64,000 nt of DNA from Ophthalmolycus amberensis (GCA_024529925.1 JAFEUB010001422.1:248001-312000); one strand, 5' to 3'; shown: positions 1 through 11,230, counted from the first letter of the stretch. Notes: generated by a model from the sequence alone, not told the origin. Program-made: numbers and translations.

Positions 1-627
1 CCCTGATCAGCGCTCCTTGTGATCTTCAATCTGAATTGGAATTTTGACAACGTCCATTGCCTCCCCCTTAGTTGTTTTCTTGAGCAGAAAGGCGGCGATT
101 ACTCAAGCCAGTGAAGTGCGAGGAGATAACGTCAATACGGGATAAATAAATGGAGCGGTGTCCGACTTCTTTCTCCATACCCTTCCACTTTAATTAACTC
201 ATCAGTCACACGGCCAACAAGCAATCCAATTTGTTTGCCCCTAAAGTGACTTGTGTGGTTATATGCCTATCTCTGGAGCTTGCCCCCCTCGAGACAGGAA
301 GCTGTTGCTGGTATTTCTTTGACGGTTGTTGCCGTCCAGAGAATGTAATTATTCAAGCGCAGCAAATCTGTCAATGACACTCTCAACCCCCCACAGTTCC
401 TCATCCTGGAAGTAAACAGACTCTAGCGTGATGACTGACAAGCTCATTACCAGATTGTGTCAATAGCAGATTTGACTTTGCCTCCGTCGTGGCGCTGTGG
501 CAAGACAGGTCGCATGTGCGTTGATCATTATAACAATGTTTGTCCACTGAAGAGCACATTGGCATTTGCGCTCATGTATCACCCCGCAAAGCTGTCACAA
601 TTCATTTTTCCCCCAAATTGGACACGT

Positions 628-728
628 AGCTGAGACAAGGCAGCGACGAACCCCGTTGGGAATTTGAACCGGTGACCTTCCCTTCCACGGCCCATTTCCC
701 TAACCATTACACCTTTGCCGCAGCAGGC
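628..728 (-). repeat. tRNA-derived SINE fragment (antisense)
   Basis: Read on the minus strand it gives 'aaggtgtaatggttagggaa', 'atgggccgtggaagggaagg' and 'tcaccggttcaaattcccaa'. These are the A-box and B-box regions of a tRNA-derived SINE head common in fish (..GTGGTTAG..GGAAGGTC.CCGGTTCGA..CCC). The B box is mutated (GGTTCAAATTCC, one extra base), so it is neither a functional tRNA nor an intact SINE promoter. Confidence 0.55.
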
Positions 729-1076
729 TCTTAATGGAGCGTTACGGCGAGTCTATACTTTGAGATTAGGTACACAGCAGCACGAGGGAGTCGCCGGGCC
801 CATCAATCACGCACGGCCCTGTGAAGGCGATGAGGGAAATGGGCTTGGAGAGAGCTGGTGGAGTGGGCAGAGTGTCGGAAATGTGGCTGGGGAGGGGGGG
901 TTTGTGGAGGGAACAAAAGCCAATCAGTGTCATAGTGTGGTACTGAGACTCGCCCTTAATTATGCAGAACTTATCACACATAAGCCTTTAATTGAGTTTT
1001 CAATTTCGCTTTGACTGCATTAATAATACAAAATCATCCCTGAAGTTTGTTCCTATTGGGTAACAAGAGCAGGCTG

Positions 1077-1240
<164 letters not shown>

Positions 1241-1245
1241 AATAC

Positions 1246-1687
1246 TAGGGGTGTAACGGTTCACAAAACTCACAGGTTGGGTTCGGGTACGATACAGTGG
1301 AGCCACGGTTCGGATACGTTTCAGGTACAGTAGAAAACTATAAATGCCAGAGAAATGTACTTGATTTTAAAATATATTTATTCATTACAACTAACATCAT
1401 AAAGTTATTCTTTGACTTTGAACAATGATGGAACTATACCTGAGTGACCCATCTTCTGGGGTGTCTTCTTAGCAACACATAAGCATAAAAAACAAAAACT
1501 GCTCCTTAATGTTATGTAGTATTGTTGCTTACATCTTGCAAAAGAGATTTTTAATCTCAATGGGACTACCTGGTTAAATAAAGGTTTTAAAAAAAAAAAA
1601 AAAAACGTATTCGGTTCGTCATGCGTACCGAACCGTGAGCCTCGTACCGAACGGTTCAATACGAATACGCGTACCGTTACACCCCTA
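1246..1687 (+). mobile_element. hAT-type MITE, copy 1
   Basis: 442 bp with terminal inverted repeats TAGGGGTGTAACGGT / ACCGTTACACCCCTA and a perfect 8-bp target-site duplication ATAAATAC (1238-1245 and 1688-1695). 8-bp duplications and short TIRs are typical of hAT elements. There is no transposase, so it is non-autonomous. A second copy in opposite orientation is at 52978-53428. Confidence 0.93.
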
Positions 1688-2329
1688 ATAAATACAAACC
1701 TCATACTGTCACAGCAGTGTGAGACCGTGTTTATGAGGTCAAAAGAATGTCAGAAATTTGAGAAGCTTAATAAAAGTTGCGGGATGTCACACGGTGACGC
1801 AGTGGCCCCATGAGGATGGGTTGTAGAGCGTAACGTTTCTCCTCCGTCTTGTAAAGACTCATCAGCTCTGCCGCTGCTCATCAATCCCCTGATGTGTGCA
1901 AACTTAATAATGTCGAGCAGGTGTGAAAAATCTGGCAAGTGGTGCGTACGTCAGTCCTTGTCGTGCACCCAAGGTGTGATTTCTCCCTCTGGGAAACACA
2001 CTTCCTGTACACAGATCTGGTGATCTTGGCGCGCAGGATTTACCTCCTGCAGTGTCCATATACTGGATCAGCACTTTTAATGATATTCTTCCTCGTAAAG
2101 ACTTCAGTAGCAGGATCAAACTTAGAGAGTCAACTTGTGCGCTGCTAATTAATATTAACATTTACTGTTCGAGGCCTCTGGCTCAACACACTAAAACCTT
2201 TCATGTTAAAGTTGCACCAGGACACTATCTGCAGCTTTCAGTCCACATGGTGCTGAAACTATTCGTGATTCATGCACGTATTTCTCTTCGTATGTGCGCA
2301 TGAAAGAAAGAGTAGTTTGTAGTTAGTTA

Positions 2330-2665
2330 GCCAGATGTAAAAAACCACATCATTTGTCTCAGACTCTGACCTATATTCACCCTTTGTCTGAAATGCTCAG
2401 TTCTAGCGCCTGTCTTTTTTAACAATCCCTCTCGACAAAGCAGAGTCTGCTCTGATTGGTCGGCGTTTCCGGTCTTCCCCATCTGCGCTGTCCCTGTCCT
2501 CACAGAGTCCCTGCAGAGTCGGGAACTCGCTGTGTGTTTCAACTACAAGATTCGCGTCACTTCTAACCGGTGACTGTTGTGACATCACAACCTTACAGTG
2601 GCGGCTCATTTAAAGGCACAGTTTGATATAGCACCTCGACATGGGACAATATGGGACCTTTAAGC
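2330..2665 (-). repeat. degenerate teleost repeat (copy A)
   Basis: Reverse complement contains 'ccaatcagagcagactctgc', 'aaaaagacaggcgctagaac' and 'tcagacaaagggtgaatata', homologous to 63290-63545. Ends near 'atgggacctttaag'. Confidence 0.6.
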
Positions 2666-3457
2666 GTAGCTTAACTGCTTGAGATTTAGTTTCCCAGTGT
2701 ATTTATTAGATATATCAGAGAAGATATTGATTAAGAGAGACTTAAAGAGAGAGCTCTGTTTCACTGCCCACTGCCTTTAAATGACCACGCTACTGGTTAG
2801 TGGTGTTAGTAGTGCTGTGGTCGGTACGGATCCCCCCCCCCCCCCTTACGGTTTAGCACTTATGTGAACCTCGGATTAATGACATAGTTTAACGTTTACC
2901 ATCACAGTGTGAAATAAAAAAGAACACTTACTTTGATTTTTGGGACGGTTTGAAGCCTTGTAGACCAGCTGCTATAATCAAACAACAATATGGATCATCA
3001 ATGAGCGGCAATTAGTATCGTCACTAAAAGTTATATTTGCTATATTTGTGCTAATCCGATTTGTGATCCAAGCCGTGACTCTGATCCGTTATACGATCCA
3101 AAGCATGCGTTTTATGATCCGTTGAACCACCACTACTGCTTGGTTAAATGTTCAACATTAGCATTTCAGACATTATTTCTACTAAAAGAATGAGAGTCCA
3201 CCGTCACCAATTATAATATATACTCGCAACAGGGTGTGCTTCACTGACATTTGAATTCCCCACCGTAGCGGAGGTTAAAAGTTAGGCAATAAAATCCAAC
3301 GGTGTTCCTATAGATGAAACAGCGATAAAATGTTGGCTGCACATGAAAAATGTTAACATAATTACAATATAACCTTTAATTAAAGTCAGGGCACAAGCTA
3401 CCTATCAAATATAAGTGTTCTGTTTTTATTTAAAGCCTGCATTGTGTGAAAGTGTTG

Positions 3458-3495
3458 GGGTATATATCTATATATATATTTATATATATATATTT
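3458..3495. repeat. short (AT)n microsatellite
   Basis: Imperfect TATATA run of about 38 bases in intron sequence. Confidence 0.9.
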
Positions 3496-5439
3496 ACTCA
3501 TTTTAATGAGAAGGTTTGTGAAACTGTGATGCTTACATTTTATAATGACATGTCTAATGAGGGTTTGTGTCAGAGCAGATACAGATCTAGCATGACTTCC
3601 ACGACACTCAGATGTGGATTTAGCGGTTATGAAACATCCCCGTCTTGAAAAATCAATAATCTTACTGTTTGGAATCAATAGAAATACCAGATAACTGCCT
3701 ACAATCCATTCACACACACACACACACATCCTTGTTGATCTGCTTCAACAGGGCCACCACATCCTTAAATCCAGGTCTTTAGACCATATAGGCCATGTTT
3801 CTTGCACAGCTCAATATTTCCTGTTTTCATTCAGTCTTTGTTTACGTTTTATTAGCTCCAATATGGATTTCACCATCTGCCTGTGGGCCTGGATTACAAC
3901 AATGGAACTAAAAAGTCATTTTTGATCACAAAACACTGTTTGTGTCTCAGTTTCATGAGTACAATAAAATAAGTACGTAAAATGAGGCACTTCAGGAGCC
4001 TTGGGGGGAAGTCAGAAGCATACCTGCCATATTAACTTGCAGGTAATTTGATGGATATTTGTCTCTTCTTGTCGTGTTCTTTTGTTTTTTTTGTACTTTC
4101 TATTGCTCGGCATCCTCGTCCAAACAGAATGTCCAACGGCGAAAATAGTAGTGGAAAGTTAAAAAGAAAACACACACACAGCTCATCAATTAGCAGAAGA
4201 CACAAGGCCGCCCTGTCTGGCAGTGCTAAGCTTCATCACGTTCTACCTCTAATCGCTTGCCTCGGTCCTCTCCGCGAGCACCCCCTCAACACAAACTGCC
4301 TTTCTGTTGCAGGCACCTTTCCAAGGCAATCTACACAGGCAGTTTCGTTTTAAGATATTGAGCAAGTGTTAAATGGCCCAGGGCACCAAGTAGAGTGTTC
4401 CCAGCATACATATGCCAAATGGAACAGATGTCTAAATCAACCCTGACCTGGCAGGGAGGAGGACATTTCTGGATATTATGGACGAAGCACCTTTGAAGAA
4501 AAGTCGGTCATTAAGATACAGCAATCCTAAATCTCATTTTAATGCTGCAGAGGGGGTATTTGTGCGCCGGCATGAAATACTTATTCTGGCCATTGAGTCA
4601 CCTCAAATGACAGGCTTTACTGTGTTGCACGCTGAAGTCTGCAAGAGAGATATAGTTCATGGACTCTGTCGGGAGCTCTAAAGAAGACTCACTAACTATT
4701 CTCTGACCTTTACTGACTTCGATCTACGGCTGGTGCGGACTTCAAAAGCGTTAACAGATTTTATGTCCATAGAAAGTGGCCTTCGGCATATCCCGACATC
4801 CCGGCAATCGTTGAGTCAGGGATGTCAACAAACCCATCATTAACAAACCGCTTGTCGGTATTGTAATGGAGGAGTAAAATTCATAGTTATTACTCCGTCT
4901 GAGAAGAGTGCTTAGTTGATTTCCGGTTTGAAATGGATCCACTCCTGCCCCCTCTGACTGAGGAACATCAAAGACAAGTTTACACTGAGGAATCAAAGCC
5001 CTCCGGTGTGATGCTGATGGGACGAAGCAAAGGCCACAATCTCTCCACGACCGCTCACCACTGCGAGACGTATGCCTCGATGTCAAAGCCGCTCTGTGTG
5101 CTTTGTCGATAGCAATGGTTCTTTTTTATAGACAAGTTGGTGTGGTTGCAAAAGAAGCCTCCAAAAAGTGAGAAAAAGCCAGCATGTGATGCTTGTGTGA
5201 TTCACGAGAGAGATACTGAGGAATGATAACGCACAATGGGAATATCGGTCTTTTGTGTGTTTGAAGGCGGTGGCCACACAATATGCGGATTAAAGTAGCT
5301 TAACGGTTAATTCCCACCGGTTTCAATGTTGGTCTTGCTGTCCTGATACATGAATACGTGGCAGTATCAAAGTGTTTATGAAGTCAGACCATCAGCCAGC
5401 AAAGTAAAGAACTGTCTGAGCGATACTAAAGGTGGACCA

Positions 5440-5559
5440 TTATAACTTGACAGCAGTTGTTCAGTCACAGCCACCTAAAGCTTAGGTATCATCGTGTGAC
5501 TATTCATGTTTAGCCGAGCTAGCAGTGTGGCTCTGGGGACGGTGATGTTGGTCAATCAG
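5440..5559 (+). repeat. left part of a common teleost repeat interrupted by the hAT insertion
   Basis: Text such as 'tgtttagccgagctagcagt', 'gtggctctggggacggtgat' and 'gttggtcaatcag' belongs to a widely repeated fish consensus ('..GTGGCTCTGGGGACGG..ATG..GGTCAGTC..'). Its continuation resumes at 10401 after the hAT element. Confidence 0.6.
5552..5559. other. 8-bp target-site duplication, left copy
   Basis: TCAATCAG directly before the element terminus CAGTGGTGTATA. The identical 8-mer follows the right terminus at 10401-10408. Confidence 0.95.
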
Positions 5560-5984
5560 CAGTGGTGTATAGTAACGAAGTAGAAATACTTCGTTACTTT
5601 ACTTAAGTCGTTTTTTTGGATATCTGTACTTTACTTTACTATTTATATTTCTGTTGACTTTTACTTTTACTTCACTACATTTTGCAAAGAAAACTGATAC
5701 TTTTACTCCGATACATTTCCCCTGAAACCTTCTTTACTCGCTACAAAATCAAATCTATCTTTAGAAACAAAATGAATCATGAGAGCAGCGTCGGGGACTG
5801 TGGTGGAACACAGACTGCAAGCAAGCAGGTTTGGCGAATCAGTGGTCCTAGCTTGCAAGTTAAATCATTGGTTAATCACGTTAATGCGCAATTGAAAACA
5901 AGTGCTCTCAAAGCCGCGGTGTTTTGATTCCCAGTGATGCCCAGGATGCTACATGCTATAGCTAGCGGGCGACTACATGAGTAG

Positions 5985-6205
5985 AATTCCACACAGGACG
6001 GGTGGGATGAGGAGAGGTGGATGGGTCAAACAAACACTGGTGTTTCCTCCAGGAGGCCGCAGTTTGTGCCGTGTGTGAAACGAGAAGCCAATGTTGATTT
6101 ATTTGTGACGTGACTTCCGTACTTAAGCAACGCCGCTTCCGTAGATATCTTAACGCAAACCACGATCTTTTCCTAAACCTAACTAAGTAGTTTCATCGCC
6201 TAAAC
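5985..6205 (+). repeat. internal repeat, inverted relative of 10740-10975
   Basis: 'tggatgggtcaaacaaacac', 'tgacttccgtacttaagcaa' and 'aaaccacgatcttttcctaa' align with the reverse complement of 10740-10975. One copy lies inside the hAT element and one outside. It is a degenerate common fish repeat. Confidence 0.65.
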
Positions 6206-6484
6206 CTTAGTTGTTTCCTGTGAAGATGGAAGTTTATTTTGAAAAGACAAATGCATGTAACAAGCCAAAACAGACTCATGTTGCTGGACTTTTGCAGGAA
6301 AAACGCACGAAAAATGAGGAGGAACTTTTCATAAGATATCAATAAAACGGTGATGAATTTATATCATTGTATAAAGAGAGTGACATGAGAAGATCAATCT
6401 CATGTCTGTAAGTTAAATCAGCTATAATCACTCTTTTAAAGTGATTAGTGACTCGTCTAAAACATTTAAAAAAGGAATAACTTC

Positions 6485-6825
6485 AATAGAATCATTCTAT
6501 ACACTGTAGCTTCTTTACATTCTAATAGAATGTAAAGAAGTTACATTATAATACAATGTAGCTTCTTCACATTCTAATAGAATGTAAAGAAGTTATTGTA
6601 TTAGAATGTAAAGAAGTTACATTGTATTATAATGTAAAGAAGTTACATTGTATTATAATGTAACTTCTTTACATTCTATTAGAATGTAAAGAAGTTACAT
6701 TGTATTATAATGTAACTTCTTTACATTCTATTAGAATGTAAAGAAGTTACATTGTATTAGAATGTAAAGAAGTTACATTCTAATACAATGTAAGTTCTTT
6801 ACATTCTAATAGAATTGTCTTTTGA
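6485..6825. repeat. AT-rich palindromic tandem array inside the hAT element
   Basis: Alternating direct and inverted units of 'cttctttacattctaatag' / 'aatgtaaagaagttacattg' repeat about ten times. Almost any stretch can fold back on a neighbour (for example tttacattctattagaatgtaaa is self-complementary). It should form long hairpins or cruciforms. Confidence 0.93.
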
Positions 6826-7965
6826 AGATGAACAGGACATTTTTCAGTTTCAAGTAATGACTGGGTTACTTTCGGTGCTGCTTTAGTATTGATCATGTTT
6901 TGATATTTGAGTCATGTTGTGGATGATCAGATGGAGTTATGATGGGAGCAGTCGCCCAATTGCAGATTCATCTTGAGCAAAACCTTTGCCTATTGTGTTC
7001 AAATCAGGCCCATAGGAGTTTACAAGGCAGGTGTCCTTTCTCTAAACACTGACCTGATGCATCAAGTGGATATTTTTTGCTGAACATAATATTATGCATT
7101 TGCCCTCTATATCCTCTAGTCGGAATGAGCATACTTATAAACGCACTGTTACAACTCCATCGTGTCATATTGCTTTTCGGAGAATTATGATGATAAGTTC
7201 ATAGTAGATGCAGAAGTATACTTATGTACAATATATTATGTTGAACATTGTTGCTCCTGGATGGATCACAGCCAACCCAATTATGTTCAACACAGCTCCA
7301 TGTCCTTGGTCATGGTGGCCACAGCACTTAAAAGAATAAACTTCATCATTCTCAACATTCTGACCCTTTGCTTTTTAAGCCCTAGCCCTATTTTTAGGCC
7401 TCTGCTCGAAAATTGTATACCCATACTCAAAAGAGTGCATCTTTGCAAGCACAAGGTCTATTTGAATAATTGGTGTGTTTTAATAATAACACTTGTGAGA
7501 TTTGTTCAGATGTGTAAATATCAGTGTATAAGTTACTGGTTAAGATTAAATGAACACGGAACACAGCTCAAATTGAAAAGTTTCAGGTTCGCCTGGAAAA
7601 AAAAGCCCCTTTATTGTTATTATTTCATTGAAATGATGCAGCCCCCAGCCTAAAACATCTCCCAAATCATAGCACATATATGTGAACAGTCTCTCTGCAA
7701 AGTTTTACTTTGATAAAGTGAAGCAGAACAAAATGAGAGAAGTTTTAGTACAGAAAGTTTAGGCGAGATTTCCAAAATGTGCATTTGGGCACCATGTGTG
7801 CCATTTGAATTTCCTCATGTACTAAACTACATATTTCACTTATAAATTACTAATGGTGTTAAATACATCCAAATGCAGCAATTTCTGGCTATTTTTTGAA
7901 AAAAATATATATATATATTTTCCCATTCAAAATAACACACAACTCAACTGAATCCAAATGAAATA

Positions 7966-7971
7966 TTTATT
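7966..7971 (-). terminator. polyadenylation signal AATAAA for the nested gene
   Basis: Reverse complement of tttatt. It lies about 65 bp after the stop codon of the piggyBac-derived ORF on the minus strand, the expected place for a short 3' UTR. Confidence 0.5.
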
Positions 7972-8034
7972 TTTACTGTAAACATTTGAAACAAACTGTA
8001 AAAAACAAAAAACCTACACAAAAAAACTAAAAAA

Positions 8035-8520
8035 CTATTTACACGATACTGAGCCGTCAATGCACTCTAGTATCCCTGAAGGTCTGGGGGGGGGGGGGTA
8101 TTGCCTAATGTGCCACAGGTAGAAGCAGTTGTTTTTGGCGTTGAGGCAGAGGGGAACATCACACCTCATGCAATAAGTAGATGTCTTCACCCTCGGTATT
8201 CCATGTTCAGTGCACCTCTTGCAATGTTTCCTCTGCCCTGTTTCGAAAAACCTGTTGTGCCACCTGTCGTCCTCCTCCTCACTGTCTGAACTTTGTTTTA
8301 CATGCTTGGATGCTGGCGCAGAAGCTCCCAGAGAGGCGCGCAGTCTCTTCTGTTGAGCCATGGGGGGGAGGTGATGCGGCTGGCTGAGGCTGTGGACGTC
8401 GTTGACCTTTCTTTTGTCCTCGAGCCGATCGTTGAGCCGTCTTTTGTCCTCGTCGTGCTGGCTGTGAGGAAATTGAAGTGCCTGGCACACTGGCATGGGG
8501 GGGGGGCTGGTATTCCTCAT
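8035..8520 (-). CDS. piggyBac transposase-derived C-terminal cysteine-rich domain protein, 161 aa, no catalytic core
   Basis: The minus strand has an acceptor ggtttacag at 8530-8523, then tg and ATG at 8520. The product begins MRNTSPPPMPVCQ, has an acidic stretch SSDSEEEDDRW, and ends with HCKRCTEHGIPRVKTSTYCM, RCDVPLCLNAKNNCFYLWH. The CxxC...YCxxC...LC...CFxxxH pattern is the zinc-binding C-terminal domain of piggyBac-family transposases, which binds the element ends. The DDE catalytic region (several hundred residues) is absent, so it cannot catalyse transposition. The likely unspliced 5' exon is non-coding and lies near 9301-9405; the intron between holds the 87-bp minisatellite. A polyadenylation signal follows. 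Homopolymer C/G runs inside the frame make present-day integrity uncertain. Could be an internally deleted remnant or a retained regulator. Confidence 0.6.
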   Translation of the reverse strand: MRNTSPPPMPVCQALQFPHSQHDEDKRRLNDRLEDKRKVNDVHSLSQPHHLPPMAQQKRLRASLGASAPASKHVKQSSDSEEEDDRWHNRFFETGQRKHCKRCTEHGIPRVKTSTYCMRCDVPLCLNAKNNCFYLWHIRQYPPPPRPSGILECIDGSVSCK

Positions 8521-8609
8521 CACTGTAAACCAGAATATGGAAGAAAAATAAATATGTGCATTCAGTCGTTTGGTTCTGAAATTGTAATACATGCAAGCAC
8601 TCACACACA

Positions 8610-9200
8610 AAAAAAAGCACATGTTATGAGCAAAAACACAAGTGGATGCTGGAGCACAGCCACACACTCAAACAGTACACTCTCACACACACGCACAAAA
8701 AAAGGACATGTTATGAGCAAAAACACAAGTGGATGCTGGAGCACAGACACACACTCAAACAGTACACTCTCACACACACGCACAAAAAAAGGACATGTTA
8801 TGAGCAAAAACACAAGTGGATGCTGGAGCACAGACACACACTCAAACAGTACACTCTCACACACACGCACAAAAAAAGGACATGTTATGAGCAAAAACAC
8901 AAGTGGATGCTGGAGCACAGACACACACTCAAACAGTACACTCTCACACACACCACTAAAAAAGCACATGTTATGAGCAAAAACACAAGTGGATGCTGGA
9001 GCACAGACACACACTTGTAAGAGTACACTCTCTCACACACACAAAAAAAGGCACATGTTATGAGCAAAAACACAAGTGGATGCTGGAGCACAGACACACA
9101 CACTCAAACAGTACACTCTCACACACATCACAAAAAGAGCACATGTTATGAGCAAAAACACACGTGGACACACAGACACACTTGTATACTCTCACACGAC
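8610..9200. repeat. 87-bp minisatellite, about 6.5 copies
   Basis: The unit marker atgttatgagcaaaaacaca recurs at 8621, 8708, 8795, 8882, 8968, 9055 and 9143 (spacing 86-88). The unit also holds 'agtggatgctggagcacaga' and a CA-rich tail. ORFs on both strands through it are repeat artefacts, since 87 is divisible by three. Confidence 0.97.
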
Positions 9201-9429
9201 AGAATTTTGGCCTGAGAAATCTAGATAGATAGAAAATTCGACACCAATAAATCGACCAATAAATTGATCAATAAATATAATATTTACAAGACAATCATAC
9301 CTTTCTTGTGATGACGATGAAAACGAACGGTGAAAAGTAACTCAAACGACACTAAAAAAGGCAGCCGAGAACAAGCTGCAGCTGAGCGTAATCTGCTGTG
9401 CGTAATGCCGGTGGCAGCGTGCTCCTCGG

Positions 9430-9436
9430 TTTTATA
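9430..9436 (-). promoter_or_regulatory. TATA box of the nested minus-strand gene
   Basis: Minus strand reads taagTATAAAAccgagg. A start about 25-30 bp downstream would give a first exon of roughly 9405-9301 ending in aag|GTATGA (intron begins at 9300). The spacing to a good donor supports a real or once-real promoter. Confidence 0.6.
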
Positions 9437-10400
9437 CTTACCCAGAACAATAACTTTCGTTCCCATTGGCCGATCTCCATGGTACATACCTCTCTGTATT
9501 CGTTAGAGCCAATAGAATTGAGCTAATCACTTGAAAATGAGTGACAGCACTGTTAGCCAGTCAAAATCATCAATTCTCCGAAGAGAGTGACTTGCAGGTT
9601 CTGGGGGAGAGAGCAAGTTCCTCCTTCCCCTGTGGGGTGAAATCACCCCTCCCAAACGAAAGGTGTGTCTCTGTTGCTAGACAGGAAGTCCATTGAACCT
9701 TTTCCGGAGGAAAAATGCGGGGATATTAAATTTTTCGTCTTGAAAACGTCAAAAGTGAGTCATATTTATGATCATAAAGCGATAATGTGATTTGTGTTGC
9801 TGGTGTCTGTTGGCTCATATCTCAGCGATAGTATGACGGAGAGAAATGTTACGGTTATGACCGTAACCGTTGTGTTCGTGGCGTGCTTTCTGCTATCTCG
9901 CTTTGTTTGTTAGCATCAAGCTACGATTGCTAAGTAAGGAAATGTCCCGAGTGTGTGCACTCCTGGCGAAATATGAATATGGTATTGTAGTTATGCTAAG
10001 GTTAGAGGACTGAGTTGTGTTTGGAGTATGTTCAAATGGCTTTTGAAACTATTTTATCCCAGGTTTCTGACGTTTCATATGATATGCGACATCATTATTA
10101 ATTAATATGTGTTCAATGGTCCAAATATGACACAAAATGACACAGCCTAGGGTACCCTTAAAAGGGGACCCTCGCCACAAAGAGGTTTATTAACAGCATT
10201 TACTTGTACTTTTACTTTCAATACTTAAGTACATTTAATATCAGAACATTACTTTTGATACTTAAGTACAATAAATATCAGATACTTTAAGACTTTTACT
10301 CAAGTAGTATTCTAATCGGTGACTTTTACTGGAGTCATTTTCCAGTAAGGTATCTTTACTTTTACTCAAGTATGGCTTTTGGGTACTTTATACACCACTG

Positions 10401-11230
10401 TCAATCAGTGGGTCCTGCCTGAGATATCTCAGGGACTGTTGAATGGATGGGCAGGAAGTTTTGTGCAGACACTCTTCAGAGGATGAATCCCAATGACTTT
10501 GGTGATCGCCCAACTTTTCCTCCACATATTTGTGGTTTTGAGAAAAATATCTTGACAACTGTTGGATGAATTTCCATGAAATCTGGTAAAGACGAATTAA
10601 TACTTTGGTTTATGTCTAAATACCTGTCACACCCATCGCCGTAGGTTGTACTTTGTGTTTAGTGATAATTAGCAATAGTTAGTTCCTACAGATGTCCAGC
10701 AGCACGAGGGATCAATGCGCCTGCGCAGGCCCCCTGCAGTGTTAAGGAATCAACACTACTTAGGATAGGTTCAGGAAAGATCGTGGGTCGGGTTGAAATA
10801 GCTTTGGAAGTTGCGTTACTTAAGCGTGGAAGTTACCTGACAAATACTGTAAGTCAAGTGGACATGGACAGCATTATCTTGTGTGAAAGTCCCGTGTTTG
10901 TTTGACCCATCCATCCACTCTAACCTCCTCCTAAGCAGACTTTGTCACTCCTGGTACTACGTCGTCTGTCCTGGCTCACGATTACATGCGAATTGATTAC
11001 ATGGAATTTATACAAATTGATTTCCTGGAGTTATATACGATGTATAGTGCTTTAGGTATAGCTATGGACAGTGAATGAGAAAAGCCTGACTTGCTTAACA
11101 GCATGTTAGCATTTTCATTGCCAGCATGTTGGCATTCATCTCATAGCACCGCTGTGCCAAAGTGTACCCTCACAGAGCGGCCTGCATGGCTCTAGACTTA
11201 GCGCTGTTGCTTTAATGCTACCTGCAAGCT
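10401..11230 (+). repeat. right part of the common teleost repeat interrupted by the hAT insertion
   Basis: Continues the 5440-5559 repeat: 'tgcctgagatatctcaggga', 'tttggtgatcgcccaacttt', 'tttgtggttttgagaaaaat', then around 11085-11200 'cagcatgttagcattttc' and 'agcaccgctgtgccaaagtg'. These are phrases of a very abundant spiny-rayed fish repeat. An unrelated degenerate repeat (10740-10975, inverted relative of 5985-6205) is embedded. Confidence 0.6.

Larger units (their letters stand above)
7380..10157 (-). mobile_element. piggyBac-like element remnant nested in the hAT element (limits uncertain)
   Basis: The core evidence is the minus-strand piggyBac-type zinc-finger gene (see next entries). 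Possible ends are TTAA followed by CCCTAGCCC-like sequence near 7376-7390 (tttttaagccctagcccta) and CCTAGGG at about 10147-10153. These share only CCCTAG and lack a clean TTAA duplication on the right, so the boundaries are a guess. The alternative is that the gene is an old cargo of the hAT element itself. Confidence 0.45.
5560..10400. mobile_element. Tol2-like hAT DNA transposon, non-autonomous, 4841 bp
   Basis: The left end reads CAGTGGTGTATAGTAACG and the right end GGGTACTTTATACACCACTG, giving TIRs of CAGTGGTGTATA with good continuation. The flanking 8-bp duplication TCAATCAG is perfect. Both subterminal regions (5580-5760 and 10195-10390) are packed with ACTTTTACTT / ACTTAAGTA motifs, as in the medaka Tol2 element (CAGAGGTGTAAAGTACT ends). 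I see no hAT transposase ORF, so it would have moved in trans. The interior carries a palindromic array (6485-6825), a compact piggyBac-derived minus-strand gene (8035 to about 9405) and an 87-bp minisatellite. The perfect duplication suggests a recent insertion. Confidence 0.93.

Noticed and set aside
628..728. Functional tRNA gene on the minus strand
   Set aside because: The B box has an extra base and no full cloverleaf can be drawn; it fits a tRNA-derived SINE fragment.
7162..7653. 163-residue + strand ORF as a hAT transposase piece
   Set aside because: No hAT catalytic or dimerisation motif is visible and the composition is that of AT-rich non-coding DNA.
8293..9103. Repeat-protein ORFs on both strands (CWSTDTHSNSTLSHTRTKKG, VLQHPLVFLLITCAFF types)
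   Set aside because: They arise because the 87-bp minisatellite is divisible by three; no start context or family similarity supports coding.
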